From the NCBI GenBank assembly GCA_027943335.1, contig BSBK01004089.1, positions 484,001 through 548,000 of the forward strand: 64,000 nucleotides of DNA, given 5' to 3'. The position numbers and the translations under genes were made by a program. The notes beneath the pieces are model-generated. The model was not told the origin of the DNA, made no database searches, and saw nothing but the letters and a program-made list of their open reading frames with translations. This document shows positions 43,492 to 62,936 of this stretch, piece by piece; the stretch's first letter is position 1; the number at the start of each line of letters is the position of its first letter. Origin of the DNA: Chamaecyparis obtusa. Taxonomy: Eukaryota > Streptophyta > Pinopsida > Cupressales > Cupressaceae.

Positions 43492-43503
43492 GCTCTCATA
43501 CCA
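43492..43503 (-). promoter_or_regulatory. E5 primer binding site
   Basis: On the minus strand TGGTATGAGAGC lies two bases inside the 5' LTR. It differs by one base from the initiator tRNA-Met site TGGTATCAGAGC. Confidence 0.85.
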
Positions 43504-43505
43504 GT

Positions 43506-44869
43506 TGTTAGAATAGCAATGTCCTAATCAATTGAGATGGGGAGGTGAATCAATTGATGCCAATATTCAATACTTTAAACTTCAACTTCAAACTTATTGT
43601 TGAGAACAAAATACTGAACTAAAAAGTAAATGCAACAATAACACACATACGCATGAACACCAAGATTTGTTCTCGAGGAAAACCCTATTAAGGGAAAAAC
43701 CCTGGTGGGGATGGTACCCTCAAATATCTGCACTATGAGTATAATAACCCTGTTAAGAGCTTTGACTCTGTTAGAAGTTGATTATTACAATAGGAAGGTC
43801 CTCGTTAAAGGACAAACCCTATTATGAGCCTTTTACAATGTGATCCCAATTAAGGAATCGACCCTACTAGGAGTCTAGCCCTGTTAGAGGCAAAACCCTG
43901 TTAGGGGTGTACAATATATTAACCTGATCAAGAGATTTGAGAGTTAAATCCACCCTCAAGTTCTCCAAACCTCACAACTTCAAGACTGAGATAATTATGT
44001 TTTGAAACTGCTTCCAATACTCAACCACTGCCAAGCAAGCTCCACCTTGTGCCCTAGTGCACAACTACTATTCTTCAAATAGTAACCAATGCAGCCTCAA
44101 GCTCACATTTACCTCTGCATCTCACATATGCAGTTATTCATTAATATCCCTAAACATTTTCCAAGGATTTCAATCCTTATATACAAGTTACAGCAATTAG
44201 ATCTAAGTCGGCCTTCATAGGATAAATCCTATTTAAGAAATACAAATGGACCCATGCGAAGATGCACATGGAACCTCTTACAATGTTACAACATAAAAAT
44301 TACATCAATTTATCATTCAAATCCGTAAATTAAGCTCGCTCATCACATTACTTGAAATGTGTTCCAAGTCACCCTCCAAATAGGTCCTCACCAATACACA
44401 CATCATAGTTGACATCACTTGTACGATCACAACTCCATATGATCGCAATAAGTTCTCCAACCATTGTCCAACACGAACCTATGTTCGTACATCATAACTT
44501 AAACAACCATGAGTGTTATCCACAAAGTTATGCAATCAACTCTATGAAAAACACAGTTTTTGTCTCCTGAGAAACAGTTACCAATAAATCAGTCATAACT
44601 CTGTTTGATCAACTCATAAGCATGTGTGATCACGGATGGTGACCCAAGACATCATGAAGAGTCTTATTATAAGTTCACACATGATAATTCTTTGTATTGT
44701 GTTTGTACAATTCTTTGTAACCTATCTGCAAGCTTCTAAACAACTAGTCAATAACATATGTTGACATCAATGACAAACTGTCATTAATGCAACACAGAAT
44801 CATTGTAACATGCCTCCAACATTACTAGGATACTCCCCCATAGGAATACCATCAGCATTCATGCTAACA
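43506..44869 (-). repeat. E5 5' LTR
   Basis: This 1,364-bp copy pairs with 29,445-30,809. A minus-strand TATA box (TGTATATAAGG) lies at 44,175-44,185, giving an expected start of R near 44,145. GCATC follows at 44,870-44,874. Confidence 0.95.
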
Positions 44870-46650
44870 GCATCAATCATAGTCATCTCTTGAATCAAAA
44901 AAATATCAACTTTGTTGTCAATAATACAACTCTTAAGAAGGAACTAATTATGTGAACTATTGAGTCCTCTAATATTCCAAGAAATAATTCTCATTGTCAA
45001 AGTGTGAAGTTTCTAAGTTGTTCTCGTGTAGCATCCACCAACCTACTATTTAACTTGTGAAGGTTCCAACTAGCAACAAATTCATTAGAAAACACCTTCC
45101 TCAAGAATAAAGTAGATCTCAACAATAAGCCAAAAATCACATCGAAGAAAAAATGAGCATTCATTTTTAGCTTCATGGATCAAAATAACAACCTTATTTT
45201 GAACAATGCAAAATCTAAATAGACACTACTTGTGGGGGCTATTAAGCCCCCTATTATTCCAAAATAATATACTCGAGGGATTTCTAGTAGACAAGCAAAT
45301 CTAGACTTATTTTATTCTTATTAGCAATCTCCTTGGCCATCTCTATTGATCTAGTCTTCATTTGTGATGGTCAACCTACCTCGTAATCTAATCCCACATC
45401 TACTAATTTTTTATCCTTCCTTTTTTAATTTTCCCTTTACCCAATGGTCCAATCTTCTACGATAGATTCTAAAATTTAGGTCATCTCCTTAAGAATGGAC
45501 TCATTATTATGATTGTGGTAATTCTTGTTTTGTGTTCTTAAGCATGCTCCATTTTCCCTATTCTTTTACTAATTAATCCACTAACTTGTTTCAAATGATT
45601 ACCATTTTTGTCATCTTCCTTAGCTAAGTCGAGGTTGTTCAATATCTTCACATCCTACTTATCAATGATCTTAGCTTTTGATCATTTATCTTGACCAGTG
45701 TGGACATTATTAATCCTCTCTAATAGTAGCTCCTTTAGATACATTAGCATTAGTCTCCAACACATGGCTATCATTCTTCTCCAGCATAGTTCTTTGTGAT
45801 TCTTCTATTAAATCTTTAAAATTATCTCTCATTTGGGTATTTAGCACATATTAATCAAATGACCAAACCTTCTACAATTTTGTCAATATGGACTTTCATT
45901 TTCATAAACAATCAACTAGGTCCACTTCCCAAACTTAGATTTTAAAATTATCTATGAAAGTAAGATTGTGTTCATTTTTACATTATCATAAAGTCTATTG
46001 AACACTAATCTAGTATTTTCTTTTGTAACTTTATAAATAGTCAAAAATTGACCAAAAGAGGTAGATATACTTCCAATAACTTTTTGGTCCTAGTATTCAA
46101 GCCACAAGCTACTAACCTCACTCAAGCTAGTGAAACAACACAAAGATCAACTATCAGGTCCAACCTAGGTTTCCATTTACAAAGGGAGACTATGACAATT
46201 ATTTTGATAAAAACATGGATGCTTCAAGAGAAATCCTAATCATATCTTCTTGAATAGAAGTGTAGATTAAAAATATCCTTCCACAATTGCAAAAACAATA
46301 ATGCACCCTTTTAACTTATGGACTCAATTAACCCATTTGTGAACTGAATCAATAGTTGGTAAAAATATAGAAAACTTACAATTATGATTTCCTCCATGAT
46401 TCAAATAATTCCTTCCATTAGAGAATGTGCAAGGTTGATAGCAATGTCTTCCTCTATCTACAAAATCCTTAGTAAATTTACCCATCCTCCCTTTAAAGGT
46501 CTTGGTTTTTTAATCAGAGTCAATCCAACTATTTTGACATGTTTCATTTTCAACCCCTTTGAGAAGATGACAATACTATTGCATATAGAAATGGATCCGC
46601 ATAAGAGCCCCCAAACTATCACTTGTAAATAAGAAACCCACCTAAACTTC
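44870..46650 (-). pseudogene. LINE piece C: ORF1 and endonuclease start
   Basis: This is the upstream part of the minus-strand LINE. SWNIRGLNSSHN (44,950-44,985) is the start of an L1-type endonuclease, followed by LLKSCIIDNKVDIFLIQEMT with the catalytic Glu (44,885-44,945). Upstream an ORF1-like region ends in a zinc-knuckle remnant QNCRRFGHLINMC (45,845-45,885, one Cys lost). Before that are fragments such as YLQVIVWGLLCGSISICNSI and KHVKIVGLTLIKKPRP (46,480-46,640). Stops are frequent. The 5' end is not visible; I stop at 46,650, where recognisable coding ends. Confidence 0.75.
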
Positions 46651-47059
46651 AAAATTCAAGAACCTAACCTAGCATATACCCTCTCCAATAATCTCAAGTT
46701 GATACAAAAGAAAATTTTGATTTTCTTATGTCCAAAATTTCCTTTTATCATGGATTTCTTGTGTTTGTGAGATTTTTTTTTAAACACCTCTCCATATTCT
46801 CACATTGTTATACAATTTGATTTTCAAGCACTCTAGAAATGAATTCACTAGTCATTATCTAAGCTTAAATCATTTACTTTGATACAGCTTTCAATGTCAA
46901 TGAGTCAATTCAATTTGAGCAACCTTAACAAATAAAAATGAAGAATCTAAAAATGACTTACTAGTCTAAGCTTACTTCATTTATGCTGATATAACTTCCA
47001 ATGTCAATGAGTCAATTCCATTTTGACGATCTTAATAGCTAAAAAATGAAGATTAAATC
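46651..47059. other. AT-rich spacer, nothing recognised
   Basis: It contains two copies of a sentence-like repeat: TCATTTACTTTGATACAGCTTTCAATGTC near 46,869 and TCATTTATGCTGATATAACTTCCAATGTC near 46,977. Both are followed by AATGAGTCAATTC and are about 108 bases apart. No coding sequence is seen. Confidence 0.5.
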
Positions 47060-47336
47060 AAAAGGACATTGTGTTCATGGTACTATTAAAATTGGTGTGT
47101 ATGATAATGCATATAGATTTAAGTTATAGGGAATCAATATTTATATTTAAGATATTTATACTATTTAAGAAAAGTATTTTTTTGGACCTCAAGTTAGATA
47201 ATTATATCAAAATTCAACTAGCTAGCTTTTTGTCAAACACACCAACCCATATTTTACAAATAAAGTTCACACAAACCCATCTCTCATGACAAGGAATGAT
47301 TCACTTGACACTAATTTCATCTATGTGATGCTCACA

Positions 47337-47400
47337 AGGGTGCAACATCCGACTTCTCAAGAGCTTACCCATGCCAATGCTATAACTCAAATGCACTAAA
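47337..47400 (-). repeat. 5S-derived copy 1
   Basis: GGGTGCAACATCCGACTTCT onward follows the reverse complement of plant 5S rRNA 3' half (GGGATGCAACACGAGGACTTCC...), ending in CTCAAATGCACT where 5S has CCCAAGCACGC. Several substitutions and a small deletion; the internal control region is disrupted. Confidence 0.7.
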
Positions 47401-47680
47401 TTTTCTCCTCAAATTGAGCTCAACTAATTTGCTATCTACTTGAAAAACCTTCAACAATTGGTGTGTTACGAGTCATTCTTTATAGAGTCATTTAGCTCAT
47501 CAAATGATAATTAGGCTATCTTCTATAGTGTGTTAAATTTTGATATTTATATCAATATTCAACTACATTTTGAGTTAAATTCATTGATCTGTATTTCATG
47601 AGTACTAGTTCACACAAAGCCATCTCTTGTAACAATGAATTGTCCACCTAGTATTCATTACATTTAAGTAATGTTCACAC

Positions 47681-47750
47681 GGATGAAGCACCAAGACTTC
47701 TTAAGAGATCACTATTTCCAATAGGCTCCAGCTCAAGCACATTTAACCAT
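47681..47750 (-). repeat. 5S-derived copy 2
   Basis: GGATGAAGCACCAAGACTTC then TTAAGAGATCACTATTTCC and GCTCAAGCACATTTAAC follow the reverse complement of plant 5S rRNA in order over about 68 bases. It is degenerate. Confidence 0.75.
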
Positions 47751-47880
47751 GTAGTTCCCTCCAAGATAAAGCCCACCCAACTTGCTACAACATTTGTAAA
47801 ACCTTCAAAAAGTGTTGTGTTATGTGAACCATTTCATATAGAGCTCCTTTAGCTAATCAAGTGGGTTTTATCTTGGGGGA

Positions 47881-47935
47881 AACTCCATGATTAGTGCTAG
47901 GATGGGTGACCTCAAAAATCTTGATACTTCATCCC
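47881..47935 (+). repeat. 5S-derived copy 3
   Basis: AACTCCATGATTAGTGCTAGGATGGGTGACCTC... matches plant 5S rRNA with a deletion after AACTCC. The box C-like GGATGGGTGACC (47,900-47,911) is perfect, and ATCTTGATACTTCATCCC corresponds to the 5S 3' end. Confidence 0.8.
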
Positions 47936-48209
47936 TATGAGCATCACATAGATGCAATGAGTGTCAAGTGGACCATTCATTCTCATGGAGGATGGGTTCA
48001 TGTGAACAACTAATCATAAAGTATAGGTAAATAAGTTTGACTCAATTACTATGCAATTGAATCTAAATGTAAATATCATAATTTAACACACTACAAAAAA
48101 GTACATGCCTATTAATTGATGAGCTAAAGGGGCTCTAAATGAAGCATGATACTTGTTGAAAGGTTTGCAAATGGGGTAGCAAGCTACGTGGACTTGATCT
48201 AAAGGTAAC

Positions 48210-48285
48210 CTCCATAGCTAAGCACACTTTACTCGAAGTAGTATTGGGATGGGTGACCTCTCGACAAATCTTGGTGTTTCACACA
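48210..48285 (+). repeat. 5S-derived copy 4
   Basis: AGCTAAGCACACTTTACTCG, then AGTAGTATTGGGATGGGTGACC and ATCTTGGTGTTTCA, follow the 5S rRNA 3' two thirds without large gaps. Box A-like and box C-like (48,246-48,258) control elements are recognisable, so this is the best-preserved copy. The 5' third is missing, so it is not a functional 5S gene. Confidence 0.8.
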
Positions 48286-48470
48286 TGGGCATCACCTAAA
48301 TGTAATAAATATTGAGTGGACCATTCATTCACACTTGTGAGCATCACCTAGATGTAATGTGCTAAGAGGATTGTTCACTATGATGAGAGATGAGTTCAAG
48401 TGAACCACTACACATGAAATATAGGTCTATGAGTTTGACTCAAAAAAAAAAATCCTCCTAATTATTGACC

Positions 48471-49590
48471 TCAATGTTGTTGGTTTGGCTTCACTACATC
48501 AAAACGTAAATAAAACAAAATTCAGATAAACCATAACATGAAATATTAAATGCATAAAATGAATTGAAAAATGACAAAACATTAGGGTAAAAGACCTAGT
48601 AGTTGAGCACCCTAACATCACGCTTCTCAAAATCTTATGTGGAAATTTCAAATCACTTCCAACTTTTTACAACAGCTTACTTGGCAAGTCCCTTACTTAT
48701 AACTAATGTTTCACAGCCACATCATCAAATATGATGCGACATCAGCATGCTTTTTGCAAAGGTTCCCAAATAGCCCAAAAAAATGTGAGACCAATTGTCA
48801 TGCAAAAGGACCACCCATACTTGTGCAGCTGTTGTGGCATTACATGATTGTTTGCTTTTTCGAATAAATGATACATTTCATTCATCATCAGCAATAACAA
48901 CTTTAAAGTCACAATTATTGGTGAAATATTATCAAAAATATTAGACATTAAATCAATAAGTGTAGGTACTAAATCAATAAGTGTGGGTACTAGATCAACA
49001 ATTGCTATCACAGCCATTGGCACATGCTCAAATACTGGGTCATCTCCCCTTCTTATAACTAATATTTGATGCTTCAATATAAAATGAGCTGACACAATAT
49101 GCAACAACTTTATATTATAGGTATTGTACAATATAAGGAAAGAGTTGATGGTCAAACTCAAAAACGTGAACAAATCGTCACATTGTTATCCATTAAACCC
49201 ATCCAAATCTAACAATCAATTTGTTCAAACTAGATATAATATTACTAGTGACAGTGCCACTACCACTCACACCATTGCGGGGCACCTATTTAGAAGTTCC
49301 ACTTTTATTAGTTGTGTTTTTAATTATATTTTGTCACAAGTACATCAAAACTATTTATAGAAAAGCTTTACTTTTTAAATTTTTCTTAGTTGGATGCGTC
49401 CTAGAGCCCTCCGCATCCATCCGAGTGCTCCGATGCGTACTAGTGGTCGTTGGGTATTTTCCTGTACAAGATAGTGTATTTTGAGCTATCAATTGACATT
49501 TATAATTTATCTGCGGCATTTGGCATTGATCAATGATGAAGTATCATACTATCAAATGATTTAGTTTTACAATTCTGTATATTTCTTTAA
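48471..49590. other. Unassigned spacer
   Basis: No gene recognised. A minus-strand frame at 48,742-49,173 (143 codons) is hydrophobic and contains a tandem VPTLIDL repeat encoded by a 24-bp duplication (AAATCAATAAGTG[T/G]-type, 48,951-48,995). I see no signal for a real protein. Confidence 0.4.
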
Positions 49591-49690
49591 TTTTTATGTA
49601 TATACACACCCAAACACATCCAAACCCCCCAAATAAAAATTCCAGGCATCCACATACCAGGTTCTCGTACATGCATCCGTACCCATTACT
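49590..49690 (-). repeat. Interspersed repeat family R, copy 1
   Basis: Read on the minus strand, this has GGTATGTGGATGCCTGGAAT, then TTTTATTTGGGGGGTTTGG and a TGTATATACA end. Related blocks lie at 57,905-58,010 (minus) and 61,464-61,600 (plus). Each block has a GGTA.GGAT.C part, a T-run followed by GGG, a GTAC/GTGGG part and then TA-rich DNA. The family is unknown to me. Confidence 0.45.
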
Positions 49691-51142
49691 AAGAAATTCT
49701 TTTAACAATTGGGTTTTTCCCAAGGAGTCATATTCTTACTCTTCAAACTCAATAGGTTTGTTGCCAAGAAAAGTCACGTGACTCACAAACAGCCTTCAAA
49801 TAATCCCACATTCCTTTTTGTCCTTCCCTGCCACTCAGGACACATCAGGAAAAATGCCCAAAATTATATGCCTCCAATGATTTTAATAGTGAGACAGCAT
49901 CCCACTACAGCTATTGCCCCAGAATTTCTTCTATGAATTCACTTTCCGATGTTGGTGAACAGCAATAATAGCGATAAATTATAAGCACCTGTTTCCTACA
50001 ATGAAAACACCCATAAAGCAGGTGGCAATGCCCCAAGAATGCATTCAATAGCCATCAGAAACCCAAAAACCTTGAGCCTGGTGGCAACTAATATGTCAAA
50101 CCCATGAAAACAGATCTTAGTGAAGCAATCAATTTGCATCCTGAAGTTTGTACGCCATGAAGAAATCAATAAACAATTGAAAGGCATTGCAACAACCGTG
50201 AATTGGAAAGGAAGCTTTAACGGTTTTGCTACTAAGAGGATACTTGCATGTACCCAAAACTAAACAAATCGCCATTCCAGAAGAAAAGCTTCAAAACTAC
50301 AAGCAAATCAACTGCAGACTGCAGACTCTAATTAATCATTATCAGCCACTTTGAGAATAAAACTAGCATATGCCAAAACAACGGTTAAGAAAATCCATAG
50401 TGCACTGCAACAGACAAAAAAAGAGGCATGCAGCAATCAGTTTGATGAGACAAACGTAGTGTTTCGTGGCAATATCATGAATTCAACAAATAGATGCACC
50501 AGATAATTTAGCAATTACAGAATTTGATCTCAACGTTGGCCTTCCTTAATACTCAACTCCAATACCTTTTTATGGTATTGGCTATTTTAAGTGCACCAAA
50601 TGGTCAACACTATATTTTAATCTTTTATCGAAAAATATTAAGACAGAAACATGGTCTCAATGGCTGAAATACTGTACTGCTTTTCTTCTGTCGGGCTGGA
50701 TAAACAACACTCGATAGATTACAGACAGTAAAACTGTTGTTCAGAACTTGGAAGGTGTTAATATTTATGTGGACAATATTTACATACCTTGACAATAGAT
50801 TAGTTAGAAAGATCAAGCTGCCATAGAAATATTAAATAAGTAAATGAATAATCAATTCACAAGTGAATGATAATTGCAGAACTGGAATTCTAGAATATCA
50901 GGCCACAAATTTCAAAATTTGAGACGTGACTCAAAGAAGAACAGAAAACAGTCCTATACAATAACAAATTCATATTAGTTGACAAGAAATACAATGAGCC
51001 AAGATCACACAATAGATTTGGGGCTAGCAATCAATGACACTATTATTAGCAATAATAGAGCTCGCCATGTTAATTGAAAGCTGATGATTTAGTTTTCATA
51101 AAATTACAAATTCAGTTTATCAACTGCTTTAATTGGAACTTG
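49691..51142. other. Downstream flank and 3' UTR of the VPS4 gene
   Basis: The part next to the stop at 51,143 must include the 3' UTR of the minus-strand VPS4 gene, but I could not choose a polyadenylation site. Elsewhere in this 1.45 kb I see only short frames with no domain. Confidence 0.5.
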
Positions 51143-60929
<9,787 letters not shown>

Positions 60930-61429
60930 TTATCAACACCTTCTGATCTGATTTTAAATTCACTGAAATGTTAAAAGAGAAAATAAGCTAGGGGAGATTG
61001 GTAGATGCATAAGAACCATAAAACTTCATTCTTCTCAAAGAGTTAAATAATAAGAATTAAAGAGTTAAATATTAAATATGAACATAAGTAGCTTTCGTAG
61101 TCCAGTTAGAGTAAATCCTTGAACTGTTACCAATCATGCCACTCAAATAATTCAAGAGAATATTGCAAATAAAGAGTTCTAATTATGTCATATACCCTTG
61201 TTTGAAACCCTAATTACATCATCCTCTTTTAGAAATAGGATTTAATAAAATTAGAATTTAATAAATAAGAACAATATAATATAATCTTAATATAATAACA
61301 TATTATTGAAATAATGATATAATATATAATATAATAATAATATTATATAAATAATAATCAAAATATAAAAATTTAAAAAGATAATAAATCTATTGAGTAT
61401 ATCAAATATTATCATAATATAATAGAATA

Positions 61430-61431
<2 letters not shown>

Positions 61432-61462
<31 letters not shown>
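61432..61462. repeat. (TA)n microsatellite
   Basis: A TA run of about 31 bases at the left edge of family R copy 3. It creates spurious Tyr-Ile frames on both strands. Confidence 0.95.
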
Positions 61463-61463
<1 letters not shown>

Positions 61464-61616
61464 CCAACTTGCCAGCTCGGATTCTGGTATGGATGCGGGT
61501 TTGAGATTCGGGTTTGAAATTCGTCCAAAAATTTTTTGGGTTGGGTTCGTCCGTACAAGAATATATATTTTTTAAAAAGATATATATATATATATATAGC
61601 AGCAGCAGCAGCAGCA
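61464..61616 (+). repeat. Family R repeat copy 3 with TA and AGC microsatellites
   Basis: CTCGGATTCTGGTATGGATG, then GGGTTTGAAATTCGTCC, a T run, GGGTTGGGTTCGTCCGTAC and TA-rich sequence. A (TA)9 run (61,581-61,598) leads into six AGC units (61,598-61,616). Confidence 0.5.
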
Positions 61617-61963
61617 AATAAGTTCATACACCACTATGCTAATATTAAAGCACAAATGACATATAAAACAACCTTTTTGGTCTTTTTAGTGGTCACTTTT
61701 AGGGTTGGAGGGTCGAATAGACCTAAGTTGGCAAAAAAACTTTATGAAAAAGTCAATGAAAATAACGTTTTCAGTCAAATTCACTCCAAATTCGTTCCGG
61801 GTTCCTGTGTCCAAATCAAAAGTCTTCCAAATTCGTCCAAAAGTCTTGCAGGGTCCTCCTAAGAGACTTTTTGGTGAATTTGAGTGTCTATAGCCGAATT
61901 TGGAGTGAATTTGCACCGAACCAGAATTTCTTGCAAATTGAATCTAAATTCCAGCAGGAAGGA

Positions 61964-61968
61964 GCAAA
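61964..61968. repeat. Putative E8 target-site duplication (one side), GCAAA
   Basis: These are the five bases directly before the TGTGGTAAC end of the E8 LTR. The partner lies outside the window, so this is a prediction only. Confidence 0.4.
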
Positions 61969-62880
61969 TGTGGTAACTTAGATATAATATTATTGAAATG
62001 ACCCTAACCGGCCATTTACTAATTCCGACCAATAAATCTTAAGCAGATTTAAAATAAACACTATCATGCAAATCTCCAGCAAATAAACTCGAATAACCAA
62101 CAGATTGATTCATATAACCAGCAAGTACATTTTCATGAAATAACTCACAAATATGGTTTTGTATTATACATCAACAATACATAAACCAAACATTACAATA
62201 TCCAATCCAATCCGAAATACAACAAGAACAGTAAGACTGGAAGATAAAGAACCTGATATAACAATGGCGAACTCTGAATGAATCCGCACCGGGATGAATC
62301 GGGTTTCCGTCCAATCCACCAAGAAATGCTGAAGGTTTCCATCCTCAGATTTCTGATTCGATAGCTGAAGCTTCTCGAATCCTCAAAGAGAAGTAAAATC
62401 CATAAACTGAAGCATGTTGAACGAGTCTCCAAAACCTCCTCTTATGGCTGCAGCTATGACTCTTCAGTTTCCCCACTGTGACTCTTCGTATGCCCATTTC
62501 GTCTCTTTATAAACTCACTTTAAGTCACTTTAAATAAATGACCGTTGAGTTATAAAGTAAAATAATGAGAAAATCATCCGACATTAAAATAGGAGCCCAA
62601 ACGAGCTCGGATGTCGTCGTATGATAGCTTGTCGGAAAGCTCTCGACGAGACACTCCAAGTCCACTACTAAAAAGCCGAGAATTTTGAACCCCTGCTGAC
62701 TTACTATAAATAGTAAGTGCCCTGGAAACCTGCAGAAACTACACCGATTGGCCGGGAACTGAAACCACCTAGGCCGATTATCCCTTCTAACACCGTCGCG
62801 CCAAGGTTAGCCCGTCGGACCAAGGTAAATAGGCTAACGACACGGCTCAATCTAATGTACTTGAAAAGGGGAACATTACA
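61969..62880 (-). repeat. E8 3' LTR
   Basis: A 912-bp block bounded by TG and CA: on the minus strand it starts TGTAATGTTCCCCTTTTC and ends AAGTTACCACA. It is preceded on that strand by GAGGACAAGCAATCTCTGGG and AAGGGATGAT, resembling the ...LEDK... pol end and purine tract of plant gypsy elements. A TATA-like box lies at 62,703-62,713. It is nearly palindromic and reads TATAAATAG on the plus strand, so orientation is not decided by it. The second LTR is outside the window. Confidence 0.65.
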
Positions 62881-62897
62881 ATCATCCCTTCCCAGAG
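62881..62897 (-). promoter_or_regulatory. E8 polypurine tract
   Basis: CTCTGGGAAGGGATGAT on the minus strand, ending directly at the LTR start TGTAATG. Confidence 0.6.
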
Positions 62898-62936
62898 ATT
62901 GCTTGTCCTCAAGCAATCGGTACCTGCAAGTTGAGA

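Larger units (their letters stand above)
29445..44869 (-). mobile_element. E5: Ty1/copia retrotransposon with nested insertions
   Basis: The element spans 15.4 kb, about 7.3 kb without its insertions. LTRs of about 1,365 bp lie at 29,445-30,809 and 43,506-44,869, with a perfect GCATC duplication. On the minus strand the order is gag with zinc knuckle, protease, integrase, RT, RNase H, the Copia order. It is interrupted by E6 (33,438-40,638) inside integrase and by a solo LTR (41,517-42,426) between gag and protease. Frames are broken by stops but domains are easy to recognise. It lies inside the endonuclease gene of the LINE. Confidence 0.95.
47060..48470. repeat. Foldback cluster of four 5S-rRNA-derived repeats
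   Basis: Two direct units (about 47,190-47,510 and 47,530-47,870) are followed by two inverted units (about 47,880-48,160 and 48,165-48,470), forming a large imperfect palindrome centred near 47,875. Each unit has a degenerate 5S rRNA segment next to shared flanks: GTTCACACAAACCCATCTCT-type, ATGTGATGCTCACA-type and GAGCTCCTTTAGCTAATCAA-type. 5S-like segments inside repeats are known from Cassandra TRIM LTRs and 5S-derived SINEs. I favour Cassandra-like TRIM remnants, but the inverted pairing is unusual. Confidence 0.75.

Noticed and set aside
48210..48285. Functional 5S rRNA gene
   Set aside because: The 5' third is missing and many conserved positions are changed. Only a 5S-derived segment within a repeat is supported.
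48742..49173. 143-codon hydrophobic minus-strand frame resembling a membrane protein
   Set aside because: No homology pattern, an internal tandem duplication and location in AT-rich spacer make chance more likely. T-rich DNA readily yields hydrophobic frames.
62193..62432. Possible upstream VPS4 exon or host gene start
   Set aside because: The frame shows no MIT-domain or ATPase similarity and lies wholly inside the E8 LTR bounded by TG...CA.
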